From: Lachnospiraceae bacterium
GTDB lineage: Bacteria > Bacillota > Clostridia > Lachnospirales > Lachnospiraceae
Length of the DNA stretch: 64,000 bases
Reading direction: 5' to 3'
NCBI GenBank assembly: GCA_017546025.1
Contig: JAFYYS010000006.1
Coordinates: 78,404 to 142,403 of the forward strand
A program made the position numbers and the translations under genes. Below are positions 42,551 to 49,816 of the stretch, in pieces; position 1 is the stretch's first letter, and each line of letters starts with the position of its first letter. The notes under the pieces were generated by a model, which was not told the origin of the DNA, made no database searches, and saw nothing but the letters and a program-made list of their open reading frames with translations.

Positions 42551-43279
42551 ATGAACGACTGCTGTTGCGACAGCCACTCGCCCATCCTCACCTGTGATCG
42601 GGCGACGCTCGGCTATGAAAATCAAATTGTCATTAAGGACCTCGCGTTCGAGATCTACCCCGGGGACTACCTGAGCATCATCGGCGAGAACGGCTCCGGC
42701 AAGACGACCCTCATGAAATCCATGCTCGGTCTGATCAAGCCGCTGTCCGGCTCGATTACGGTCAACTGCTCAAAGGGCAGCGGGTGCATCGGCTATCTGC
42801 CGCAGCAGACCGCACTTCAGAAGGATTTTCCGGCGACCGTTTCGGAGGTTGTGATGTCCGGTTATCTTGCCAAGATGGGCCTCCGGCCGTTCTTTCGTAA
42901 GGAGGAACGTGAAAAAGCCGCCGAGGTGATGGAGCGGCTCGGCATCACGGATCTTAAGAACCGCAGCTACCGCGACCTGTCCGGCGGACAGCAGCAGCGC
43001 GTCCTGCTTGCACGGGCGCTCCTTGCCGCACACGAGATTCTGATGCTCGACGAGCCCGTGACCGGTCTCGACCCGTCCGCTTCCGCAGAGCTTTACGATG
43101 CTTTGGCGGAGCTGAACAAGAAGCACGGCCTGACCGTCATCGTGATTTCGCACGACATTGCGCGGACCATCGTTCCGTCCACGAAAATCCTGCACATCGC
43201 GAAGGACCGGTACTTCTTCGGTACTCCCGCCGCCTACATGGCAAATGACATCTCAAAAATTTTCTTCCCGGACGACTGA
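42551..43279 (+). CDS. ABC transporter ATPase, zinc/manganese (ZnuC/MntB) type
   Basis: The protein has 242 residues from the ATG at 42551 with an AAAGGA site 8 bases upstream. Walker A is GENGSGKTTLMKSMLG, the signature is DLSGGQQQRVLLARAL, Walker B is ILMLDEPVTGLDP, and the H-loop is VISHD. The family match is to metal-uptake ATPases (IGYLPQQTALQKDFPATVSEVV). The N-terminus is unusual: MNDCCCDSHSP, with three consecutive cysteines that could bind metal. No permease or binding-protein gene adjoins; the next gene is araD. It therefore must partner with subunits encoded elsewhere, or the operon has been broken. Confidence 0.85.
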   Translation: MNDCCCDSHSPILTCDRATLGYENQIVIKDLAFEIYPGDYLSIIGENGSGKTTLMKSMLGLIKPLSGSITVNCSKGSGCIGYLPQQTALQKDFPATVSEVVMSGYLAKMGLRPFFRKEEREKAAEVMERLGITDLKNRSYRDLSGGQQQRVLLARALLAAHEILMLDEPVTGLDPSASAELYDALAELNKKHGLTVIVISHDIARTIVPSTKILHIAKDRYFFGTPAAYMANDISKIFFPDD

Positions 43280-43373
43280 TTCTTTTCGGATTCAGGCGGC
43301 CGCCGGACCTGCGGTCCGGGCGAACTGCAATTAACTAAGTTCCGGGCCGACGGTCCGGTTTAAGGAGGATATT

Positions 43374-44069
43374 ATGCTCGAACAATTGAAGAAAGATGTT
43401 TTAGAAGCCAATCTGATGCTCCCGAAGCATGGATTGATCACATTTACCTGGGGCAATGTTTCCGGAATCGACCGTGAGAAAGGACTTGTTGTCATTAAGC
43501 CCTCCGGCGTTTCCTACGACAACATGACCGTGGACGATATGGTTGTTGTCGACCTCGACGGCAAGGTTGTCGAGGGAAAGCTGAAGCCCTCGTCCGACAC
43601 GCCCACCCATCTTGCTTTGTACCGCGCCTGGCCCGAAATCGGCGGCGTGGTTCACACGCACAGCCGCTACGCGACCACGTACGCGCAGGCAGGCTGCGAC
43701 ATCGTTGCCGGCGGCACGACGCACGGCGATTACTTCTATGGTGACATCCCCTGCACGCGCTACATGACCGAGGAGGAAATCGCCGGCGAGTATGAACTCG
43801 AGACCGGCAATGTCATCATCGAGACCTTCAAGAACCGCGGCATCAACCCGCCGGATGTTCCGGCCGTTCTCGTCCGCTCGCACGGCCCCTTCACCTGGGG
43901 CACGGACGCAGCCAACGCCGTTCACAACGCCGTTGTTCTCGAAGAGGTTGCCTTCATGGCACTGCACAGCTCGCTTCTGATCGGCGACGTTCCCTGCATG
44001 CAGCAGGCACTGCTTGACAAGCATTACCTCCGCAAGCACGGCAAGAACGCCTACTACGGACAGAACTAG
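43374..44069 (+). CDS. araD: L-ribulose-5-phosphate 4-epimerase
   Basis: The protein has 231 residues, the same as the Escherichia coli enzyme. It converts L-ribulose-5-phosphate to D-xylulose-5-phosphate in arabinose use. Visible blocks are [48 protein letters not shown], and the zinc ligands in [20 protein letters not shown] site precedes the ATG. No araA, araB or transport genes are nearby, so it may serve another pentose or ascorbate-type route; the close paralogues UlaF and SgbE cannot be excluded. A long stem terminator follows. Confidence 0.88.
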   Translation: MLEQLKKDVLEANLMLPKHGLITFTWGNVSGIDREKGLVVIKPSGVSYDNMTVDDMVVVDLDGKVVEGKLKPSSDTPTHLALYRAWPEIGGVVHTHSRYATTYAQAGCDIVAGGTTHGDYFYGDIPCTRYMTEEEIAGEYELETGNVIIETFKNRGINPPDVPAVLVRSHGPFTWGTDAANAVHNAVVLEEVAFMALHSSLLIGDVPCMQQALLDKHYLRKHGKNAYYGQN

Positions 44070-44092
44070 GACTTTTCAGTATAGAATTCAGT

Positions 44093-44135
44093 CCCCGGTA
44101 CCACGCGCCGCTCGGCGCATGGTACCGGGGTTTTT
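44093..44135 (+). terminator. Long-stem terminator of araD
   Basis: CCCCGGTACC (44093-44102) pairs with GGTACCGGGG (44121-44130), with an inner GCGCC/GGCGC stem, then TTTTTG. The GGTACC arms are the same type as in the neighbouring repeat array, so the terminator could be an extreme unit of that family. Confidence 0.9.
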
Positions 44136-44150
44136 GTTTTATGTCATTTG

Positions 44151-44597
44151 GTTCCACGGCGTGTAGGGCGCGTAGTACCGGGGACGGGCTTTATCTTGAT
44201 TTAGTTCCAAGCTCCGATGGCTGTTTGGAACTGTTGGCAAGTTTTTATCGATTCCGTTCCAAACCTCTGTCGCTACTTGGAACGGTAGCCATCCTTTTTC
44301 TTGATTTAGTTCCAAACGACCACGGCTGTTTGGAACTGTTAGCAAGTTTTTACCTGTTTTAGTTCCAAGTCCCCACAGCCGTTTGGAACGGGAGCCGAGC
44401 TTTATCTTGATTTAGTTCCAAGCTCCGGCGACCGGTTGGGACTATTAGCAAGTTTTTACCTGTTTTAGTCCCAATCTTCGACGACCGTTTGGAACGAGAG
44501 TCGGACTTCCTCTTGATTTCGTTCCAAGCGGTCGCCCTGCCATGGTACTAGTAACGGTTTTTGCTTGCTTTCGTTCCATGCGGTCGCCCTGCCATGC
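44151..44597. repeat. 53-bp palindromic repeat array (array D), 9 units
   Basis: Left arms (GTTCCAA or a near variant) start at 44151, 44204, 44256, 44309, 44362, 44415, 44468, 44521 and 44573: six steps of 53 bp and two of 52. Right arms TTGGAAC or TTGGGAC lie ~21 bp later. Two spacer subtypes alternate: CTGTTAGCAAGTTTTTACC-like and GGAGCCGAGCTTTATCTTG-like, giving a 106-bp higher-order pattern. The last units change to CCATGGTACT. The array lies between the convergent genes araD and the carboxypeptidase. It contains no gene. Confidence 0.9.
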
Positions 44598-44625
44598 CAC
44601 TAAAGCATCAACCACCAACAAAAAA

Positions 44626-44653
44626 GTACCATGGCGGCACGCCGCCATGGCAC
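44626..44653 (-). terminator. Terminator of the carboxypeptidase gene
   Basis: On the reverse strand GTGCCATGGCGGC, loop, GCCGCCATGGTAC is followed by TTTTTTG. Nearly the same hairpin (one base changed) recurs as the terminator at 57493-57526. Confidence 0.85.
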
Positions 44654-44677
44654 TAATCATCTCCAAATTCAAAAAAC

Positions 44678-46243
44678 TTACCGTCTCCTCAGATTCTTCT
44701 TCGATCTCCGGCCGATTGTTACCATCGGAAGCACGATATAAATTACAATCAAAAGAAGGAGGAACAGGCCGCCGAACAGGACGCCTGCTTTGATGCCGGC
44801 TTCCCTCTTGCCGGTGCCTTCCCAGCGGATGACGCTCTTCGGCTGAGGCGTCGGCGTCGGGGTTGCCTTCTTCGTTCCGGACAGCTTCACGACCGTTCCG
44901 GTGCCCGGTCCGCCGACCGACTCAAGAAGCGACGGCGACAGCAGGTACTTCGGCCAGACCGCGTTGAAATCCTTCTGTGACAGAGGGTACTCCTCGTTGT
45001 AATAAAGGATGTCCGTGCTGCCGATCGGCGCGCCCTGATAGAAATAAATCAGGTGCCCGATGACGTTCGGCCCGTGCACGTAATCGTCCGGAATGTCATA
45101 TTCAATCTTCTTTTCAAGCTTGGTCATGTCCGCGCCGTGCGGCACAACGATGGTCGCCGAGGAATCGGTGTAAACGGTCTCGTGGTCCTTGCCTGTGAAC
45201 ATCGGGCAATTGTCGAAGAATCCCGCATAATCCTTGTTGGTCAGCCTCTCAGCGCCCTTCATCGAGTAGCAGACGTAATTCTCGAACGAATAATTCAGCA
45301 TCGTAATCGTATCGTCGTAAGCAGCCTCGTCGGTCGAGCTTCCCATGACGATGGCGACAAGCCGCATGCCGTCTTTCTCGGCGTACGTGCAGAGGTTGTA
45401 GCCTCCGTTGTCAGGCATCTGTCCGCCGGATTTGCCGGCAATCGCGTAGTTATACTTGAGTGTCTGACGGATGAATTTGTGCGTCTGGGCGAAGGTTCTT
45501 GCCTCTTTCAGGTTCGTCGCGGGGATTTTGTACCATTTGACACTGGCAATATCCATGAAATCCGCGCGACAGCCGAGTTCGCTCGCCACGAGAGCCATGT
45601 CGTAAGCGCATGACGTCTGCTTGCTTCCGCCCGTTCCGGTGATGCTGGAAAATGTGGTGTTGACCCCGCCAAGCTCCTGCATCCTTTCGTTCATCAGCTT
45701 GATGAATTTCCGGGAGCTGCCGCCCACATGCTCGCCGAGCGCATAAGTGGCTTCGTCGGCAGAGGCAACGAGGCTTGCATAAAGCATATCGAGAACGGAA
45801 ACCCGCTCGTCGACGACGAGGCCGATTCGGGTAACCTTGCTGCCGATGCCGTTGATGGCGGTGTAGGAGCATTTAACCGTGTCCGTCATGCGGCCGTCCT
45901 CCAAAACGAGGAGCGCCGTCATCAGCTTGGTCAGGCTCATCGGCATATAGGAATCCGTAGCGTTTTTAGCGAAAAGAACCGCACCCGAGTGTACCTCCAT
46001 GACAACGGCCGCCTTGGCGCTGATGGCGGGACCGCCGGCCAGGATGGCATTTATCTTCGGCACTTCCTTCGTATCGGTGCTTGCATTCACGGCGCCGTCC
46101 GTTCCGGTCGTGCGCAGAGCGTCAGAAGTGCCGTCCGCCCGGGCGCCCGAAAGCGAAGCACAAAAAGCACTGCCGCCTCCCGTAAGAACGAGGAGGAGAA
46201 TCAGCGCTATCGCCGCCGCTTTGTTGTACCGTGAATTCTGCAT
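44678..46243 (-). CDS. D-alanyl-D-alanine carboxypeptidase, S11 family
   Basis: The protein has 521 residues from the ATG at 46243, with a GCAGGAGA site. It trims the pentapeptide of peptidoglycan. A signal or anchor helix spans residues ~8-29. The catalytic S-x-x-K is SLTK (103-106). The usual S-x-N is SAD (161-163) and K-T-G is KSG, both altered. The remainder (TKLMTALLVLEDGRMTDTV, LDMLYASLVASADEATYALG) fits DacF/PBP5. A C-terminal transmembrane helix and basic tail (VTIGRRSKKNLRRR) replace the usual amphipathic anchor. The two motif changes could lower activity or alter substrate. It is probably monocistronic. Confidence 0.85.
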   Translation of the reverse strand: MQNSRYNKAAAIALILLLVLTGGGSAFCASLSGARADGTSDALRTTGTDGAVNASTDTKEVPKINAILAGGPAISAKAAVVMEVHSGAVLFAKNATDSYMPMSLTKLMTALLVLEDGRMTDTVKCSYTAINGIGSKVTRIGLVVDERVSVLDMLYASLVASADEATYALGEHVGGSSRKFIKLMNERMQELGGVNTTFSSITGTGGSKQTSCAYDMALVASELGCRADFMDIASVKWYKIPATNLKEARTFAQTHKFIRQTLKYNYAIAGKSGGQMPDNGGYNLCTYAEKDGMRLVAIVMGSSTDEAAYDDTITMLNYSFENYVCYSMKGAERLTNKDYAGFFDNCPMFTGKDHETVYTDSSATIVVPHGADMTKLEKKIEYDIPDDYVHGPNVIGHLIYFYQGAPIGSTDILYYNEEYPLSQKDFNAVWPKYLLSPSLLESVGGPGTGTVVKLSGTKKATPTPTPQPKSVIRWEGTGKREAGIKAGVLFGGLFLLLLIVIYIVLPMVTIGRRSKKNLRRR

Positions 46244-46341
46244 GTTTATCTCCTGCGGTCCCGACTGTCGTGAACCGCTCTGCGGCACGCGGGGTGCCGC
46301 TCAGTATCGTCAGCTATGCCGCGGCACTCTTGCACCGCAAA

Positions 46342-47727
46342 TTAAACCAGTCTCCGTCCCATCAGAACGCCCATGGAAGATGCCATCATCAACCCTCTGG
46401 TCCAGCCGGAGGAGTCGCCGAGGCAGTAGAGGCCTTTGATGTTGGTTGTCAGATCCGGCTCCATCCGGACCTTGTTCGAGTAGAATTTCAATTCAGGCGA
46501 GTATAAAAGCGTCTCTTCCGAGGCAAAACCCGGAACGACCTGATCGACTGCCTGGATGAAATTGATGATATTTACCATCGCGCGGTACGGCATGGCCGCC
46601 GTGATGTCGCCTGCGACGGCATCCTGTAAGGTCGGGCGGACATTGCCCTGCGCAAGCTCCTTGTCCCAGGTGCGCTTGCCGTTTAAAATGTCGCCGTAGC
46701 GCTGCACAAGAATCTGGCCGTTCGCGAGCATGTTGGTGAGCTCGCCGACCTTCTGCGCATATTCAATCGGCTTGTTGAACGGCACTGAGAAGTTGTGCGA
46801 GCAAAGAATCGAAAGGTTCGTGTTGCCCGACTTCAGTTCCTTATAGGAGTGGCCGTTCACGACTGCCAGGTTGTTGTCGTAGTTTTCGCGGCTTACGAAG
46901 CCGCCGGGGTTCTGACAGAACGTCCGAACCTTGTTTTTAAACGGCAGCGGGTAGCCGACCAGCTTCGATTCGTAGAGGACGCTGTTGACCTCCTCCATGA
47001 TCTCGTTGCGGACTTCCACGCGCACGCCGATATCAACGGTGCCGGGCTTATGGGCGATTTCGTAGCGTGCGCACAGCTTCTCGAGCCATTCCGCACCTCT
47101 TCTTCCGGTCGCCACAACGACATCGGTGCCGTAGATAATCTGCTTCTCGCCGCGGTCGGTGATGACAACGCCCTTGCAGACGCGGTCCTCAATCACCAGG
47201 TCCTCGACATTGGTATCGAACAATATGTCAACGCCGTGGTCCTTAAGCCACAGCTCAATGCTTCCGTACAGAATCTGCGCCCGTTCCGTACCGAGATGGC
47301 GGATCGGACAGTCGACGAGCTTGAGGCCTGCGCGAATCGCGCGGCGGCGGATTTCCTTCACCTTTTCGGGCTCGCTGACGCCCTCGACATGGGTGTCCGC
47401 GCCGAACTCGAGATAGATGGAATCCGTATAATCAATCAAAGCCTGCGCCTCTTCCGCGCCGATCAGGTCCGGCAGATCGCCTCCGACCTCACGGCTCAGG
47501 GAAAGCTTTCCGTCGGAGAAAGCGCCCGCTCCCGAGAATCCCGTCGTGATATTACAGGGCTTGCAGTTTAAGCATTTGCCGGCTTTCGCCTTCGGGCAGC
47601 AGCGCTTTTCGATCGGCTTGCCCTTCTCAATGATGAGAATCTTCTTCTGCGTCCCCTTTTTCAGCATTTCCATGGCGGTGAAGATGCCCGCAGGCCCCGC
47701 ACCGACGATAATCACATCGTAATTCAT
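46342..47727 (-). CDS. FAD-dependent dehydrogenase of unknown substrate (COG2509 type)
   Basis: The protein has 461 residues. The N-terminal Rossmann motif is YDVIIVGAGPAGIFTAMEML. A cysteine cluster follows at RCCPKAKAGKCLNCKPCNIT, as in the family, where it is suspected of binding a metal or cluster. TGFSGAGAFSDGKLSLS is the next hallmark. DVVVATGRRGAEWLEKL and GLYCLGDSSGWTRGLMMASS complete the FAD site. Such proteins are widespread in Firmicutes and have no assigned reaction. The gene lies 81 bases downstream of the reverse transcriptase gene on the same strand, but nothing links their functions. Confidence 0.88.
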   Translation of the reverse strand: MNYDVIIVGAGPAGIFTAMEMLKKGTQKKILIIEKGKPIEKRCCPKAKAGKCLNCKPCNITTGFSGAGAFSDGKLSLSREVGGDLPDLIGAEEAQALIDYTDSIYLEFGADTHVEGVSEPEKVKEIRRRAIRAGLKLVDCPIRHLGTERAQILYGSIELWLKDHGVDILFDTNVEDLVIEDRVCKGVVITDRGEKQIIYGTDVVVATGRRGAEWLEKLCARYEIAHKPGTVDIGVRVEVRNEIMEEVNSVLYESKLVGYPLPFKNKVRTFCQNPGGFVSRENYDNNLAVVNGHSYKELKSGNTNLSILCSHNFSVPFNKPIEYAQKVGELTNMLANGQILVQRYGDILNGKRTWDKELAQGNVRPTLQDAVAGDITAAMPYRAMVNIINFIQAVDQVVPGFASEETLLYSPELKFYSNKVRMEPDLTTNIKGLYCLGDSSGWTRGLMMASSMGVLMGRRLV

Positions 47728-47808
47728 AAACCCCTCCTAAATTACCCGCATATTTCATCATACCACATTTTCGGCCTCTTTTCAATCCGCGCCGAAGTGG
47801 CGCCGGCC

Positions 47809-49080
47809 CTACTCGTCCTCGCCGGGAACCGTGTCGCCCGGCGCGACGTCAACCGTTCCCTTCGCGCCTCCGCGGTCGGTCTCGTAGTAGGCGTGCACAA
47901 GGCTCTTAAAGCCGTACGATCGGATTGTTTCGTAGCGAAGGTTATAATTGCTCTTGCCGTGCTTGCCGGTCACGAGATACCGCGCGTTCGAAACAAGGTA
48001 CGCGTCGAGTTCCTTCAGGCTCTCGTCGGTCGTAATGACCGGGAAGAACCAGCGCGCCCACGTCAGCTCGCTGTGGTTCGGATTGTTGTAAAGCTTCCGG
48101 TTGAAGTGCCGAAGAAACGCACGGATCGCCTGCTCGTCGCTCGCCCCCTTCTTCTGCTTCCAGCGGTACAGCGCCTTCGCCTTTCGCCGCATCTTGCCCT
48201 TCAGCTTCTCAACGGAAGCGCGCGCCACATCGACAGCGCCGCCCCGGTACGTGATCCCGAGAAAATCCCAATTCTCCCCGGGGCACGCGTGAAAGACTTT
48301 CTTCGGATTGACCGTGAGCCCGCGCTCCGAAAGCCGTCTGAGAATCTCCTCGCGGTAACCGGTCAGCTCCTCCTCGCTGTCGGCAAATACGATGATGTCG
48401 TCGGAGTACCTCGCGTACGGGATGGCATTTTCCATGAAATGCCAATCCATATCCGACAGGAAAAGGTTCGCCATGAACGCGGACAGCGGATTGCCTGCCA
48501 TGATGCCCTTGTTCAGCTCCGGGTGTACCTCGCCGCCCTCCGTCACATACGGATTTCTTAAAAACGCCGTGGCAAATGCGACGAAGCCCTTCTGCTCCTC
48601 CCCAAGCGCCTCCCGAAGCATCGGAATGATCTTTTCGGGGTCGACCGAATTGAAATAGTCGTGGATGTCGAGCTTATAGACATATTTCGCGTCAAGCCCG
48701 GGCACCGAAAGAATGTCGGAAACCGCCCTTTTTACGCCGCGGTTCACGCGGAACGAGTAGAGGTTGTCCGCGAAGATGCCGTCGAAGGCGTGCAGGCGGA
48801 ACGCGAAGTATTTGAGGATGATGCCGGCTTCGTCCGGAAACATGAACACGACGCGCTTCTTCGCGGTTCCTTTTTTATTGAGGACCGCGCGCTCCGGATA
48901 CGGAAAAGGCTCCCCGTCCCTAATCCTCTCTGCCCACGGCAAAAAGCCGCCGCAGTCGATGAACTGCCGCAGCTTTATAAGCTCTGCCCGTCTTGTGTGC
49001 TCATTGGTCTGACAGTAGGTATAAAACTCTTCCCAACTGTCCCGTTCAAACAGTGTTTCCGTGAAGTCTCTTCTCATCAT
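47809..49080 (-). CDS. Stand-alone reverse transcriptase (non-retron, unknown group)
   Basis: The protein has 423 residues. RT blocks in order: NKKGTAKKRVVFMFPDE (68-84, fingers), NLYSFRVNRGVKRAV (106-120), YKLDIHDYFNSVD with catalytic Asp138 (135-147), KGIMAGNPLSAFMANLFLSD (191-210), RYSDDIIVFA (224-233) with Asp227 and Asp228, LTVNPKKV, and FLGITY. The C-terminal ~140 residues are a basic helical thumb-like region (KLKGKMRRKAKALYRWKQKK). The retron NAxxH segment is absent and no maturase or endonuclease domain is present. The YSDD box and F-R-x-N-R-G suggest an unknown-group or defence-type RT. The ATG at 49080 (or 49077) has no ribosome binding site, only a T-rich tract. A structured RNA element lies 18 bases upstream. 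Confidence 0.88.
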   Translation of the reverse strand: MMRRDFTETLFERDSWEEFYTYCQTNEHTRRAELIKLRQFIDCGGFLPWAERIRDGEPFPYPERAVLNKKGTAKKRVVFMFPDEAGIILKYFAFRLHAFDGIFADNLYSFRVNRGVKRAVSDILSVPGLDAKYVYKLDIHDYFNSVDPEKIIPMLREALGEEQKGFVAFATAFLRNPYVTEGGEVHPELNKGIMAGNPLSAFMANLFLSDMDWHFMENAIPYARYSDDIIVFADSEEELTGYREEILRRLSERGLTVNPKKVFHACPGENWDFLGITYRGGAVDVARASVEKLKGKMRRKAKALYRWKQKKGASDEQAIRAFLRHFNRKLYNNPNHSELTWARWFFPVITTDESLKELDAYLVSNARYLVTGKHGKSNYNLRYETIRSYGFKSLVHAYYETDRGGAKGTVDVAPGDTVPGEDE

Positions 49081-49098
49081 AAAAAAGCAAAAGAAAAA

Positions 49099-49230
49099 GG
49101 ATAGAGAAGAAGTGCTTTAAAATAGCAAGTTTGCTATACCGGGCGATACATAACCGGCTACCTGCAAAACCTTTTCATGGGTTATGCTGCGCCCTCTGCA
49201 GGTGCATCCGATATGCGTTCTTCTCTATCC
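49099..49230 (-). ncRNA. Candidate structured RNA upstream of the reverse transcriptase
   Basis: The element has 132 bases on the reverse strand. The ends form a perfect 13-bp stem: GGATAGAGAAGAA with TTCTTCTCTATCC. Inside (5' to 3' positions in the RNA): ACCTGCA (28-34) pairs with TGCAGGT (65-71); GGGCG (37-41) pairs with CGCCC (86-90); CATAACC (45-51) pairs with GGTTATG (76-82). The first pairing interleaves with the other two, which makes a pseudoknot. A 6-7-bp hairpin ATAGCAA/TTGCTAT is at 94-109. A T-rich tract follows, like an intrinsic terminator. The place directly before an RT gene is that of retron or DRT RNAs. No known RNA family was recognised. Confidence 0.7.
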
Positions 49231-49257
49231 AATATTCTTATCAGATTTCGACCGATC

Positions 49258-49785
49258 CTACAGAATTGCGCGGATACGGTTTACAACATAAGCTTCTTCG
49301 TTCTTGTAGTTGCTGATGCAGTGCGTGCTCGGAATTCCGGCCGCGCGGAGAACTCTCTTCGCTCCGACGTAAGGCATTCCGTTCGTCTGGTTCAGCTTCA
49401 TGACGAAAAATGCTACGGTCTTGGTGCCCTTCGTAAGAAGGAACGTTACCGGCGTGCACTTCGGATGCGCATTAGCATCGAAACGGCTGATGCTCACGCC
49501 TTCTTCAATGACACAGTCGGTGAAATTTCTTTGAATGATATCGCGGAAGTATGCGGTGTCGCGATTGAAGGTATCATTGAACTCGTAATGACCGTCCTCG
49601 TCATAGATGCGCTCTGCATCCGTGGAAACCGTTGCGGTCTGCACCGGAGCTGCCGTCTGTACGGGCGTCTGAATCGCTCCGGCCGAGGTGGACTGTGCGG
49701 GCTTATTCGTCGGCTTCAGGATGCCGTCCACAGCCTTCTGCGTCTCTTTAAAGATCTTGTCGGTCAGTTTATCGAAAAGTCCCAT
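49258..49785 (-). CDS. Conserved-looking protein of unknown function
   Basis: The protein has 175 residues. MGLFDKLTDKIFKETQKAVDGI is an amphipathic N-terminal helix. A Thr/Pro/Gln linker follows (~residues 25-55). The C-terminal ~110 residues form an alpha/beta domain: AYFRDIIQRNFTDCVIEEGV, TPVTFLLTKGTKTVAFFVMK and GAKRVLRAAGIPSTHCISNY. The KTVAFFVMKLN strand with a following helix recalls a restriction-endonuclease-like core, but no D/E-x-K motif is clear. An AAAAGGAGGACAG site precedes the ATG. It follows the 712-residue gene by 31 bases, and the structured RNA starts 27 bases past its stop codon, so all may share a transcript. Confidence 0.7.
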   Translation of the reverse strand: MGLFDKLTDKIFKETQKAVDGILKPTNKPAQSTSAGAIQTPVQTAAPVQTATVSTDAERIYDEDGHYEFNDTFNRDTAYFRDIIQRNFTDCVIEEGVSISRFDANAHPKCTPVTFLLTKGTKTVAFFVMKLNQTNGMPYVGAKRVLRAAGIPSTHCISNYKNEEAYVVNRIRAIL

Positions 49786-49816
49786 GAATCTGTCCTCCTT
49801 TTAGGCGGTTCGGGGA

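Noticed and set aside
49099..49230. Classical retron msr-msd
   Set aside because: The RT lacks NAxxH, and I do not see the conserved branching-G context or a long msd hairpin. A new retron-like type is still possible, so it is reported as a candidate RNA only.
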